Assembly (NCBI RefSeq): GCF_900114325.1
Contig: NZ_FOSR01000001.1
Coordinates: forward strand, 62,001-126,000
Reading direction: 5' to 3'
Source: Rhodanobacter glycinis
GTDB taxonomy: Bacteria; Pseudomonadota; Gammaproteobacteria; Xanthomonadales; Rhodanobacteraceae
Length of the DNA stretch: 64,000 nt
Below the pieces are notes generated by a model that searched no databases, had not been told where the DNA came from, and saw nothing but the letters and a program-made list of their open reading frames with translations. Shown in pieces: positions 1 to 8,417 of this stretch. A program made the position numbers and the translations under genes. Every line of letters starts with the position of its first letter. Positions within the stretch are counted from its first letter, which is position 1.

Positions 1-837
1 TTCGAATTGCTGCTGCTCGCGCCGGCGTCATCGCCCCGGCATGTGCTGTACTGGCTGCCTGCACTTGGCGTGCCGGCGAAGCATTACCTGCCGCTGGCCA
101 CGGCGCTGGCGGCTGATGGCGTGGCTGTGGTGCTGCATGAGTGGCGCGGGATCGGCTCGAGTGATCGTCGTGCGGGTCGGCGCTGCGACTGGGGTTATCG
201 CGAACTGCTGGAGGTCGATCTGCCGGCCGGCCTGGCGGCGGCGCGGGCGCGCTGGCCGCAGGCCGTGTTCCACATCGGCGGGCACAGTCTGGGCGGGCAA
301 GTGTCCTGCCTGTATGCGGCGCTGCATCCGACGGCCTTCGCCGGCATCGTGCTGGTGGCCAGTGGCGCACCTTACTGGCGACGTTTCCGGCGTGGCGCGG
401 CGATCGGTTCCGCCTACGTGCTGGCGCCGTGGCTGGCCCGGTTGTGCGGTCATCTTCCCGGCCGCCGGATCGGTTTCGGCGGCAACGAAGCACGTGGCGT
501 CATTGCCGACTGGGCGCGCAGCGGTCGCAGTGGGCGTTATGCCGCGGCGGGCATGACGGTGGATTTCGAGCAGTGCCTGTCCGAGCTGCAGCAGCCGGTG
601 ATGGCCCTGCGCCTGCGCGACGACTGGTTCGGGCCGTCCGCTTCACTGGAATGGCTGCTCGGCAAGATGCCACGGTCTGCACATGAGGTCGGCGTGATCG
701 AGCCGGCGGATCTCGCGGGCCACCCTGCCGATCACTTCACGTGGATGAAGACGCCGGCGGAAATTGCCGCCCGCATCGCGCATTGGGTCGATCGACGGAA
801 CACTGCGTTCGCCACGCCGGACCCACATTCATCTTGA
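1..837 (+). CDS. alpha/beta hydrolase, 5' end outside window
   Basis: A serine hydrolase of the alpha/beta fold, probably an esterase or lysophospholipase-like enzyme of unknown substrate. The nucleophile elbow GHSLGG lies about 95 residues into the visible part, and a late His in the segment AGHPADHFTW fits the catalytic histidine. The reading frame is open to base 1 (Phe-Glu precede the first possible TTG at base 7), so the gene begins upstream and only its C-terminal ~278 residues are visible. It ends 53 bp before a flavin reductase gene on the same strand, which may be co-transcribed. The family is clear from the fold motifs; the substrate is not. Confidence 0.75.
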   Translation, partial: FELLLLAPASSPRHVLYWLPALGVPAKHYLPLATALAADGVAVVLHEWRGIGSSDRRAGRRCDWGYRELLEVDLPAGLAAARARWPQAVFHIGGHSLGGQVSCLYAALHPTAFAGIVLVASGAPYWRRFRRGAAIGSAYVLAPWLARLCGHLPGRRIGFGGNEARGVIADWARSGRSGRYAAAGMTVDFEQCLSELQQPVMALRLRDDWFGPSASLEWLLGKMPRSAHEVGVIEPADLAGHPADHFTWMKTPAEIAARIAHWVDRRNTAFATPDPHSS

Positions 838-890
838 AGCGGCGGCGGGATGCAGGCACTTCCAGATATCGCTCTCCACAAGGTCGTCTG

Positions 891-1952
891 ATGCCCAAGC
901 TCTTCGAACCCCTGTCGCAACGTGGCCTGACCCTGCGCAATCGCATCGCGGTGGCGCCGATGTGCCAGTACTCGGCCGTCGACGGCTTGCCGGATCACTG
1001 GCATCTGGTGCACCTGGGCAGTCGCGCAGTGGGTGGTGCGGCGGTCGTCATTGCCGAGGCTACCGCGGTGTCGGCCGAGGGCCGCATTTCGCCGCAGGAC
1101 GCCGGTATCTGGAATGACGCGCAGCTCGCCGCATGGCGACCGATCGCCGATTTCATCGCGGCGCAGGGCGCCATCCCCGGCGTGCAACTGGCCCATGCCG
1201 GTCGCAAGGCCAGCACCCAGCGCCCGTGGGAAGGGCATGGCCCGGTGGCCGTGGCGAAGGGCGGCTGGACGGTGGTTGCGCCCTCGGCTGTGCCGTTCGA
1301 TACCGGCTGGCATGTGCCGCATGCCCTGGACGAGGCCGGTATCCGTGCCGTGATCGCGGATTTCCGCGCGGCCGCGCAACGGGCGCTGGACGCGGGCTTT
1401 CAATTGATCGAACTGCATGGCGCGCATGGCTACCTGCTGCATCAATTTCTGTCGCCGTTGAGCAACCGCCGGGCCGATGCCTATGGCGGCAGTTTCGACA
1501 ACCGCACCCGCTTGCTGCGCGAAGTGGTGGTGGCGGTACGTGAGGTATGGCCCGAGCATCTGCCGCTGTGGCTGCGCATTTCCGCCACCGATTGGGCGGA
1601 GGGCGGTTGGACCCCGGAGGAAAGCGTGGCCCTGGCGCGCATGGTGAAGCCGTTGGGCGTGGATCTGGTCGATGTGTCCAGTGGTGGCCTCGTGCCGCAC
1701 GTGACGATTCCGCTGGGCCCGGGTTACCAGGTGCCCTTTGCGGCGCAGGTGCGCCGCGAGGCTGACATCGCCACCAGTGCGGTGGGATTGATCACCGAGG
1801 CTGCGCAAGCCGAAGCCATTCTCGCCGAGGGTGCCGCGGACGTGATCTCGTTGGCGCGCGAGAGCCTGCGTGATCCGTATTTCCCGCGCCGCGCCGCCAG
1901 CGAGCTGGGTGCGCAGATCGCCGCACCGGTGCAATATGGGCGGGCTTGGTAA
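891..1952 (+). CDS. NADH:flavin oxidoreductase, old yellow enzyme family (YqjM/NamA type)
   Basis: FMN-dependent ene-reductase of 353 residues that reduces activated C=C bonds (enones, possibly quinones or nitro compounds) with NAD(P)H in the cytosol. The N-terminal APMCQYS motif carries Cys25 and Tyr27, the redox-tuning Cys and active-site Tyr of the YqjM subgroup. The substrate-binding histidines are in ELHGAH (His176, His179), followed by the typical YLLHQFLSP and the NRR..YGGS..NR FMN phosphate region. The frame is open upstream to 741, but the family N-terminus MPKLFEPL fixes the ATG at 891. It lies between a hydrolase and a pirin gene, a combination suggesting detoxification of electrophilic or aromatic compounds (inference). 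Confidence 0.88.
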   Translation: MPKLFEPLSQRGLTLRNRIAVAPMCQYSAVDGLPDHWHLVHLGSRAVGGAAVVIAEATAVSAEGRISPQDAGIWNDAQLAAWRPIADFIAAQGAIPGVQLAHAGRKASTQRPWEGHGPVAVAKGGWTVVAPSAVPFDTGWHVPHALDEAGIRAVIADFRAAAQRALDAGFQLIELHGAHGYLLHQFLSPLSNRRADAYGGSFDNRTRLLREVVVAVREVWPEHLPLWLRISATDWAEGGWTPEESVALARMVKPLGVDLVDVSSGGLVPHVTIPLGPGYQVPFAAQVRREADIATSAVGLITEAAQAEAILAEGAADVISLARESLRDPYFPRRAASELGAQIAAPVQYGRAW

Positions 1953-1987
1953 CACGCTTCCGTGCTGCCGACTCAAGGAGTGTCCCG

Positions 1988-2863
1988 ATGAACGCCACGC
2001 CGCAACGCATCGACGGTCGCCTGCACGATCTCGGCGATGGCTTCACCGTGCGTCGCCTGCTGCCGGCGCTCGATGCACGCCACGTCGGCCCGTTCGTGTT
2101 CTACGACCACATGGGGCCGGTGGACCTCGCCCCCGGACGGGGCATGGATGTGCGGCCGCATCCGCACATCGGACTGGCCACGGTGACGTGGTTGTTCGAC
2201 GGCACGATTCGCCATCGCGACACGCTGGGCAGCCTGGCCGACATTCGCCCGGGCGCGGTGAACTGGATGACGGCCGGCCGCGGGATCGCCCATTCCGAGC
2301 GCACGCCGCCCGAGGCCCGTGCCAGTGGCCAGCGCATGCATGGCGTACAGGTGTGGGTGGCGTTGCCGAAGGCGGACGAGGACGTGCCACCGGAGTTTCA
2401 TCACCACGAGGCCGATGCCTTGCCTCGCATCCGCTTGCCGGGTGCCGAATTGGTGCTGATCGCCGGTAATGCCTACGGACGTGCTTCACCGGTGAAGGTG
2501 TTCGCGCCGATGTTCTTCATCGAAGCGCGGCTCGAGGCCGGTGCCGTGCTGGAACTGCCGCACGAGCACGCGGAGCGCGGCGTGCATGTGGTCGATGGCG
2601 TGCTGGAGTGGGGCGGCGAGTCGCTGGCCCATGGCCAGATGGCGGTGCAGGCCGGACCGCCGGCACCACCGCTGCGTGCCCGTTCGGCCAGTCGGGTGAT
2701 GCTGTTCGGTGGGGCTCCGCTGGATGGCGAGCGTCACCTGTGGTGGAACTTTGTCGCCAGTACGCAGGCTCGGATCGAGCAGGCAAAGGACGACTGGCGC
2801 GAGCAGCGCTTCGGCAAGGTCGCCGGTGACGAGGATGAGTTCATCCCGTTGCCGGCGCGCTGA
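1988..2863 (+). CDS. pirin family protein
   Basis: A 291-residue bicupin of the pirin superfamily, a metal-binding cytosolic protein; some members act as quercetin 2,3-dioxygenase, others as transcriptional cofactors. The N-terminal cupin shows the pirin signature HVGPFVFYDHMGP followed by the metal-ligand segment RPHPHIGL and later GIAHSE (His and Glu ligands). The second cupin begins near residue 180 (ARLEAGAVLELPHEH). The ATG at 1988 follows AAGGAG at a good distance. It is 35 bp downstream of the ene-reductase gene and 16 bp upstream of a small membrane protein gene, so the three are probably one operon. The precise reaction cannot be read from sequence. Confidence 0.88.
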   Translation: MNATPQRIDGRLHDLGDGFTVRRLLPALDARHVGPFVFYDHMGPVDLAPGRGMDVRPHPHIGLATVTWLFDGTIRHRDTLGSLADIRPGAVNWMTAGRGIAHSERTPPEARASGQRMHGVQVWVALPKADEDVPPEFHHHEADALPRIRLPGAELVLIAGNAYGRASPVKVFAPMFFIEARLEAGAVLELPHEHAERGVHVVDGVLEWGGESLAHGQMAVQAGPPAPPLRARSASRVMLFGGAPLDGERHLWWNFVASTQARIEQAKDDWREQRFGKVAGDEDEFIPLPAR

Positions 2864-2879
2864 GCGGGAGGTGGCGCAC

Positions 2880-3182
2880 ATGGCCGGGTTCACCAGCTTT
2901 CGCGAGTTCTATCCGTTCTATCTTGGCGAACACCGCGACCGGCGCTGTCGCCGAATGCATTTCGCGGGCAGCACGCTGGTGCTGCTGATCGTGTTGCTGG
3001 CCTTGCTCAGCGGGCGGTTGGCATGGCTGTGGCTGCTGCCGGTGGTCGGCTACGGTTTCGCCTGGATCGGGCATTTCGCCTACGAGAAAAACCGCCCGGC
3101 CACGTTCCGCCATCCGCTGTACAGCCTGATGGGCGACTGGGTGATGTACTGGCAAATGTTACGCGGCAAGGTGCGGTTCTAG
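2880..3182 (+). CDS. DUF962 / Mpo1-like small membrane protein
   Basis: A 100-residue integral membrane protein with two hydrophobic segments (about residues 30-45 and 48-65). It matches the DUF962 (YGL010w/Mpo1-like) family through the conserved histidine pattern RRMHFAGS near the N-terminus and GHFAYEKNRPATFRHP after the second helix. The yeast member Mpo1 is an Fe(II)-dependent dioxygenase that alpha-oxidises 2-hydroxy fatty acids. The bacterial role is inferred, not shown. The start is the ATG right after a GGGAGGTGGC ribosome-binding region, 16 bp after the pirin gene; the longer upstream frame overlaps pirin and is rejected. Confidence 0.75.
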   Translation: MAGFTSFREFYPFYLGEHRDRRCRRMHFAGSTLVLLIVLLALLSGRLAWLWLLPVVGYGFAWIGHFAYEKNRPATFRHPLYSLMGDWVMYWQMLRGKVRF

Positions 3183-3210
3183 GAGCGCCTTGTCGTGCTG
3201 GCCGGGATGC

Positions 3211-3600
3211 TTAGCGGTACTGCTGGTGGCAGGTCTGGCAGGCCTTGCCGACCGGTTCCAGCACGGTGGCCAGCGCGGGGCAATCCGCCGGCGCGGCCAA
3301 TACGGCGGCCTTCAGTGCGCTGCGCAGGTGGTTGGCATCGTCCACGAACGGCTGCGGCGCACCAGGGAAAGCTGCGGGAATATCGCTGGCGATCACCTGC
3401 ATGTGCTGCAGCTGGTCCAGGCTCACGGCTGCTTCGCAGCGCTGCGACTTGAGCGCGCCCTTCAATTGGTGCATGTGATAACCCATGGTGGTCATCACGG
3501 CCTTGGGCATGGGATTGCGCTCACTCAGCGTGTTCATCACGGGAACCGTGCCAAGAATGCCGATGACCAAACCAAGCAGAATGAGAAGGGCTGCACGCAT
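3211..3600 (-). CDS. small c-type cytochrome, cytochrome c'-like
   Basis: A 129-residue periplasmic or membrane-tethered haem protein. The first ~18 residues after the start (MRAALLILLGLVIGILG) form a signal peptide or membrane anchor. The rest is helical, and the C-terminus carries a single CxxCH haem motif (CQTCH, residues 121-125), the layout of class II cytochromes c'. A Met-rich N-terminal region (MTTMGYHMHQL) could supply a distal ligand. The frame stays open upstream, but the start before the signal sequence is the sensible one. It is divergent from tcdA, with 156 bp between. The electron donor and acceptor, or a nitric-oxide-binding role, cannot be determined. Confidence 0.72.
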   Translation of the reverse strand: MRAALLILLGLVIGILGTVPVMNTLSERNPMPKAVMTTMGYHMHQLKGALKSQRCEAAVSLDQLQHMQVIASDIPAAFPGAPQPFVDDANHLRSALKAAVLAAPADCPALATVLEPVGKACQTCHQQYR

Positions 3601-3756
3601 GTCGACGATCCGGGTGGCAATGAAGATTGCCGCCGAGGATACCGCAGCCTCGTGTCCTTGCCATGCGCGCGGTTGGTTAAACTGTCGGCCTTTCGGTGGC
3701 ATCGTCGGGAACGACATGAAGTTTTGCAGGAAATCTCGCGCAACAGGTGCACGGTC

Positions 3757-4542
3757 ATGAGCGAAGCGACTTATCCGGTCGAGCGCTTTGCCGGTGTCGA
3801 GCGCTTGTATGGCACGGGCAGCCTCGACCGGCTGGCGCAGGCGCACGTCTGCGTGGTCGGTGTCGGCGGCGTGGGTTCATGGGCGGCCGAGGCACTGGCG
3901 CGCAGCGGGGTGGGGCGACTCACCCTGATCGATGCCGACGATATCTGCGTATCCAACACCAACCGCCAATTGCATGCGCTGGACGGCGAGTACGGCAAGA
4001 CCAAGGTCGGCGTGATGGCCACGCGGTTGCATGCAATCAACCCGGTGCTGCGGCTGGAGGCGATCGAACGCTTCCTGACCACCTCGACGCTGGACGAACT
4101 GCTCGACCGCGGCTACGACGTGGTGCTGGATGCCTGCGATGCCTTTCGCGTGAAGCTGGAGATGATCGCCTGGTGCCGCCGTCGCAAGTTGCCGATCGTC
4201 AGCGTGGGTTCGGCTGGTGGTCGCACCGACCCCACCCAGATCCGCGTGCGCGACCTGTCGCGCACCGAACACGACGCGATGTTCAGCCTGATCCGCAAGA
4301 AGCTCCGCACCGATTTCAACTTCCCGCGCAACCCGGACCGCTACTTCGGCGTGTCAGCCGTCTATTCGCTGCAGAACGTGCAGTACCCGCAACCGGATGG
4401 CACCGTGTGTGGCAACCGCCCGCCGGGTGGCGACGCATTGAACCTGGCCTGCGGCGGCGGGCTGGGCGCGGCGACACACGTCACCGGCGCGTTTGCGTTT
4501 GCGGCGGTGGGCAAGGTGATGGAGAAGTTGCTGCAAGCCTGA
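3757..4542 (+). CDS. tcdA: tRNA threonylcarbamoyladenosine dehydratase TcdA
   Basis: ThiF/MoeB/E1-like ATP-dependent enzyme (261 residues). It dehydrates t6A37 of ANN-decoding tRNAs to the cyclic form ct6A. The nucleotide-binding loop GVGGVGSW is at residues 35-42, with the adenylation-domain segments DADDICVSNTNRQLHAL and KVGVMATRL following. The TcdA-specific stretch LSRTEHDAMFSLIRKKLR lies near residue 170, and a late GxxxCGGGLGAATHVTG precedes the C-terminal helix typical of the family. The ATG at 3757 gives the family length; the open frame extends far upstream but without conserved sequence. In other bacteria the partner sulfur-transfer genes csdA/csdE lie nearby; none are visible here. 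Confidence 0.9.
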   Translation: MSEATYPVERFAGVERLYGTGSLDRLAQAHVCVVGVGGVGSWAAEALARSGVGRLTLIDADDICVSNTNRQLHALDGEYGKTKVGVMATRLHAINPVLRLEAIERFLTTSTLDELLDRGYDVVLDACDAFRVKLEMIAWCRRRKLPIVSVGSAGGRTDPTQIRVRDLSRTEHDAMFSLIRKKLRTDFNFPRNPDRYFGVSAVYSLQNVQYPQPDGTVCGNRPPGGDALNLACGGGLGAATHVTGAFAFAAVGKVMEKLLQA

Positions 4543-4772
4543 ATCCTTCCCCCCTCCGGAGAGAAGAGCCTGGCCCGAATTTGATCCGGGGTGCCCGAAG
4601 AGCGGATGAGGGGTGGGTGCTCGCGATCAGGCGGGTTCGAAGCGCGCTTTACATGTCCTTGTGGGGCGATATGGCAAGCAGGCATCCCTGCGTCGCCGCC
4701 CGTTCGGCATCCATGCCTCACCTGGTAATCGCTGCGCGAGATGCGCTTCAACGCATCTCGCAAACGCAGCAA

Positions 4773-5513
4773 TTACCAACCCATGTATTGCCCGCCGTTG
4801 ATGGCCAGGTTGGCGCCGGTCATCCAGCCGGTTTCCTCGCCGGTGAGGAAAGCCACGGCATGGGCGATTTCCTCGGGCTTGCCGAGGCGGCCGATCGGAA
4901 TCTGCGCCTCGATCTTGGCGCGCACGTCTTCCGGCACGGCCATTACCATGTCGGTGGCCACGTAGCCGGGCGAAACGGTGTTCACGGTGATGCCGAACTT
5001 TGCATTCTCCTGTGCCAGCGAGATGGTGAAGCCGTGCATGCCGGCCTTGGCGGCGGCGTAATTGGCCTGGCCGTACTGGCCTTTCTGGCCGTTGATCGAG
5101 CTGATCTGCACGATGCGGCCCCACTTGCGCGCACGCATGCCCTCGATCACCGGGCGGGTGACGTTGAAGCAGGCGTTGAGGTTGGTGTTCACCACCTCCG
5201 TCCACTGCTGGTAGCTCATCTTGTGGAAGGTGGTGTCGCGGGTGATGCCGGCGTTGTTGACCAGGATGTCGACGGGACCGCACTGCGACTCGATGGCGCG
5301 AACCATGGCCGCGCACGCTTCCGGGTCGGAGACATCACCTTGCACCATGCAGACCTCGATGCCTTCCCGTGCCATCTGCTGTCGCCATGTCTCGGCCTTG
5401 GCGGCATCGCGAAAGTTGGTGGCCACGCGATGTCCATGCCCGGCAAGATAGCGCACGATCGCGGTGCCAATGCCGCCGGTGCCGCCTGTGACCAATGCCG
5501 TGCGCTGTGCCAT
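4773..5513 (-). CDS. phaB: acetoacetyl-CoA reductase (PhaB/FabG-type SDR)
   Basis: Short-chain dehydrogenase of 246 residues that reduces acetoacetyl-CoA to (R)-3-hydroxybutyryl-CoA with NADPH, the second step of polyhydroxybutyrate synthesis. The Rossmann motif TGGTGGIG is at residues 9-16, NNAG at 86-89, Ser139 in the QISSINGQKGQ loop, and the catalytic pair Tyr152-xxx-Lys156. The NGQKGQ.GQ.NY stretch and the C-terminal INGGQYM are characteristic of PhaB rather than fatty-acid FabG. The start has a good AGGAGA ribosome-binding site. No phaA or phaC is visible here, so it stands alone. The 230 bp on its 3' side hold only degenerate GC-rich repeat-like sequence. Confidence 0.85.
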   Translation of the reverse strand: MAQRTALVTGGTGGIGTAIVRYLAGHGHRVATNFRDAAKAETWRQQMAREGIEVCMVQGDVSDPEACAAMVRAIESQCGPVDILVNNAGITRDTTFHKMSYQQWTEVVNTNLNACFNVTRPVIEGMRARKWGRIVQISSINGQKGQYGQANYAAAKAGMHGFTISLAQENAKFGITVNTVSPGYVATDMVMAVPEDVRAKIEAQIPIGRLGKPEEIAHAVAFLTGEETGWMTGANLAINGGQYMGW

Positions 5514-5655
5514 CGCTGTTCTCCTGGGTTTCCGGGTTTTCGTGTCTGCATGTGTCGAATCGGGATTGGACGTCCGAAACGCGTCGGACGTCCGCTTCCA
5601 TCATCGCGCGTCGCGGCGTGGTTTTGGAAACTTTCTTCGCATGGATGCGTTGCCT

Positions 5656-6519
5656 TTATGTGACATGGCGTCCTGCGCCGCGCGGCAAACGCGCGGGATC
5701 GAAGTGCGCCAGCGCGTGCGCGAGCAGTTCAGCCGGTTGTTCGGCGTCGCTCGCCGGGACCCCGAGGAAGCCCAGCGCACGTCGCAGTGCCGGCAGGGGC
5801 CGGGCTGCATCGACGGGACAGGCGCCGTCGGACTTGGACAGCTTGCTGCCTTGCGCGTCGAGCGCCAGCGGCAGGTGGCGGTAGCGCAGCGTGGGCAGGC
5901 CAAGCAGGCGCTGCAGCCAGATCTGCCGCGGCGTGGCATCGAGCAGGTCGTTGCCGCGGACGACTTCGGTGATGCCCTGGAAGGCATCGTCCACCACGCA
6001 GGCGAGCTGGTAGGCGTAGATGCCTTTGGCGCGGCGGATCACGAAATCGCCCACGTCTTCGCGCAGGTTCTGTCGGTACGCCCCCTGCACGGCATCCTCG
6101 AAGGCGACGTCGATATCCGGTGCGCGCAGGCGCCAGGCCGGCGGGCGATCCGTGGTCGGTGGAGTGACGCATCGGCCGTCGCGGTGCAGGCCATGCGTGG
6201 CGGCAAGGTCGCTGCGGCTGCACCAGCAGGGAAAGACGTGATCGTCCACCCGCAGCACCGCGAAAGCGGCGTCATAGGCGGCGCGGCGTTGCGACTGGTA
6301 AAGCACGGGCGCGTCCGCGCGCATGCCGAAGGCGTCCAGTGTGGCGAGGATGTTGGCGGCGGCTCCGGGCACTTCGCGCGGCGGGTCGAGATCCTCCATG
6401 CGCAGCAGCCATTGGCCGCCGGTGTGACGTGCGCACAACCAGCTGCCCACAGCGGCCACCAGCGAGCCGAAATGCAGTGGCCCGCTGGGTGATGGGGCGA
6501 AACGACCGCGGCAACTCAT
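5656..6519 (-). CDS. gluQ: glutamyl-Q tRNA(Asp) synthetase
   Basis: Truncated GluRS paralogue (287 residues; no anticodon-binding domain). It activates glutamate without tRNA and attaches it to queuosine 34 of tRNA-Asp. The class I HIGH-equivalent is PSGPLHFGSL (residues 12-20) and the KMSKS-equivalent is GSKLSKSDG. The zinc-binding insert shows Cys98-x-Cys100 and Cys117, as in the family. The ATG at 6519 precedes MSCRGRFAPSPSG, the usual N-terminus. In enterobacteria the gene follows dksA; here it sits between a PHB-type reductase and a hemerythrin gene. Confidence 0.92.
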   Translation of the reverse strand: MSCRGRFAPSPSGPLHFGSLVAAVGSWLCARHTGGQWLLRMEDLDPPREVPGAAANILATLDAFGMRADAPVLYQSQRRAAYDAAFAVLRVDDHVFPCWCSRSDLAATHGLHRDGRCVTPPTTDRPPAWRLRAPDIDVAFEDAVQGAYRQNLREDVGDFVIRRAKGIYAYQLACVVDDAFQGITEVVRGNDLLDATPRQIWLQRLLGLPTLRYRHLPLALDAQGSKLSKSDGACPVDAARPLPALRRALGFLGVPASDAEQPAELLAHALAHFDPARLPRGAGRHVT

Positions 6520-6578
6520 CGATTGCGGTGCTTCGCGTGAGCGATGACGTGGCGGGGCAAGCGTGTCCTCGTGTCTGG

Positions 6579-7160
6579 TCAGTCTGGCTGGTAGAGCGGA
6601 TACAGGCTGGATTCCTCGCGGTTGATCCGCTGCTTGAACAGCGCCCCCACGGATTGGTAGTCCGCGGCGAACTCGGACTGCAGCGTGGCATCGAATGTTC
6701 CCGGAGACTGGTATTTCTTGACGAAGACGACGACGCCGCGTGCGATGGTGTTCATCTCGCGACGGAAGTCGCGCATCATCTCGGCATTGTGCGTGTCGCC
6801 GGCCAGGCTTTGTTCGAGATAAGTGTAGAAACGCACGTTCTCGGTAAGGATGTGTGCTTCCAGCCGGGTCTTGAAATTGACCAGCTCGGGGCGGATTTCG
6901 TCGTATCGTCCGTCTTGCATGAGCTTGCCGATGCGCTCGAACAGCGCGCCCAGCTCGGCGTGGTCATGCAGCAGCGAGTTGAGCAGGGCTGGATCGTAGC
7001 GGATGGTGCGCTGGGGCCCGCTCGCCTCGGTTGGCGCGGCGTGGGAGATGGTGTCCTTGGTGGCATCGTTTGAGCCGAACAGCTTGCCTAAAATTCCCAC
7101 GGTGGCCCCCTTGTTTTGGCCCGGGTCCATCCCGTGACCAGTCATTACTGTACTGCGCAT
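6579..7160 (-). CDS. hemerythrin HHE domain protein
   Basis: A 193-residue cytosolic protein with a helical hemerythrin-like HHE domain. Iron-ligand candidates are His in SLLHDHAELG (about residue 66), His and Glu in EAHILTENVRFY (about residue 98), and Glu in REESSLYPLY near the C-terminus. Related proteins bind a di-iron centre and are tied to oxygen or NO handling or anti-sigma functions; which applies here is unknown. The first ~50 residues are poorly conserved and probably disordered. The ATG at 7160 has a strong AAGGAGG only 3 nt away, so the second in-frame ATG (7145) may also be used. It is divergent from htpX. Confidence 0.75.
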   Translation of the reverse strand: MRSTVMTGHGMDPGQNKGATVGILGKLFGSNDATKDTISHAAPTEASGPQRTIRYDPALLNSLLHDHAELGALFERIGKLMQDGRYDEIRPELVNFKTRLEAHILTENVRFYTYLEQSLAGDTHNAEMMRDFRREMNTIARGVVVFVKKYQSPGTFDATLQSEFAADYQSVGALFKQRINREESSLYPLYQPD

Positions 7161-7350
7161 TTGCCTCCTTGCAACGGCTTGCGCGAAGACGCGGGCTGGG
7201 TGCAAATTATCGTGTTGTACCGGTGCGCCAGCGCCGTGATCGTATGGATTTGCGGGCGATTTCTCCCTCTTGAAATGACCCCTGATCGCCCCGACTGATT
7301 TGCTGGCGCCCCGTCGCGCTCCCATTTCATCGACTGCCCGAGAGACAGCC

Positions 7351-8244
7351 GTGCGCCGCATAGCCCTGTTCGTTGCCACCAACCTTGCCGTTCTGCTCCT
7401 GCTGAGCATCATTTGCCACCTGTTCGGGGTGGATCGGATGGCTTCCGTCCAGGGCATTGGCGGCAGTACCGGGCTGCTGATCTTCGCGGCAGTGTTTGGC
7501 ATGGGCGGCGCTTTCATTTCACTGGCCATGTCCAAATGGATGGCGAAGATGTCCACCGGTGCGAAGGTGATCGCGCAACCCGCGAACGAAACCGAGCGCT
7601 GGTTGCTGGATACCGTGCGTCATCACGCGCAGAACGCCGGCATCGGCATGCCCGAAGTGGCGATCTACGACGCCCCGGAAATGAACGCCTTCGCCACCGG
7701 TATGACGAAAAACAGCGCGTTGGTGGCGGTGAGCTCCGGCCTGCTGCAGCAGATGGACCGCGAGCAGGTTGCCGCGGTGCTCGGCCATGAGATCGGTCAT
7801 GTGGCCAATGGCGACATGGTCACCATGACCCTGATCCAGGGCGTGCTGAATACGCTGGTGATCCTGGCAGCGCGCATCGTTGGCCGGATGGTGGACAGCT
7901 GGATGAGTGGCGGTCGCGACGACAACCGCGGTGGCGGCGGCATCGGCTATTTCGTGGTGGTGATGGTGCTGCAGGTGGTGTTCGGCCTGTTCGCCTCGAT
8001 GATCGTGATGGCCTTCTCGCGCTGGCGCGAGTTCCATGCCGACGCCGCCGGCGCGAAACTGGCCGGACGCGGTGCGATGATTTCCGCCTTGCAACGGCTG
8101 CAGACCGATCACGGCGAGAACACGCTGCCGAAAACCCTGGCCGCCTTCGGCATTTCCGGCCCGCTGGCGCAGGGCTTCCAGCGTCTGTTCATGAGCCACC
8201 CGCCGCTGAATGAGCGCATCGCCGCGCTGCAAAGCGGTCGCTGA
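7351..8244 (+). CDS. htpX: membrane zinc protease HtpX
   Basis: Inner-membrane M48B metalloprotease (297 residues) that degrades misfolded membrane proteins together with FtsH. Two N-terminal transmembrane helices (residues 5-25 and 40-60) are followed by the zinc site HEIGH (His146, Glu147, His150) with the downstream Glu in FHADAAG. Two further hydrophobic segments lie around residues 160-175 and 205-225. A GTG start at 7351 gives the canonical N-terminus MRRIALFVATN; the longer upstream frame is not conserved. It is followed, in the same direction, by htpG, an envelope/heat-stress pair. Confidence 0.93.
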   Translation: MRRIALFVATNLAVLLLLSIICHLFGVDRMASVQGIGGSTGLLIFAAVFGMGGAFISLAMSKWMAKMSTGAKVIAQPANETERWLLDTVRHHAQNAGIGMPEVAIYDAPEMNAFATGMTKNSALVAVSSGLLQQMDREQVAAVLGHEIGHVANGDMVTMTLIQGVLNTLVILAARIVGRMVDSWMSGGRDDNRGGGGIGYFVVVMVLQVVFGLFASMIVMAFSRWREFHADAAGAKLAGRGAMISALQRLQTDHGENTLPKTLAAFGISGPLAQGFQRLFMSHPPLNERIAALQSGR

Positions 8245-8346
8245 TCCGCCGCTTTTCACTCGCCCTTGCGTGTAGGGGAGGGTTGGGGCGGGGTGCTCTT
8301 GCCCTTATCTTTGAAAGTCCAGGTTGAAAAGCGACCTCCCTCTCAA

Positions 8347-8370
8347 CCTCCCCCTGCGGACAGGGGGAGG
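8347..8370. repeat. GC-rich hairpin between htpX and htpG
   Basis: Perfect 10-bp inverted repeat (CCTCCCCCTG, 4-nt loop, CAGGGGGAGG) 48 bp before the htpG start. It is embedded in a region that also holds a roughly inverted GGGGAGGGTTGGGGCGGGGT stretch at 8274-8300. This looks like a degenerate copy of a genome-wide intergenic repeat. It could also act as a weak terminator for htpX, but no T-run follows. Confidence 0.5.
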
Positions 8371-8417
8371 AGCTATTGTCCATAGTCATAGTCAACGTCT
8401 GTTCGGAATATCCACGC

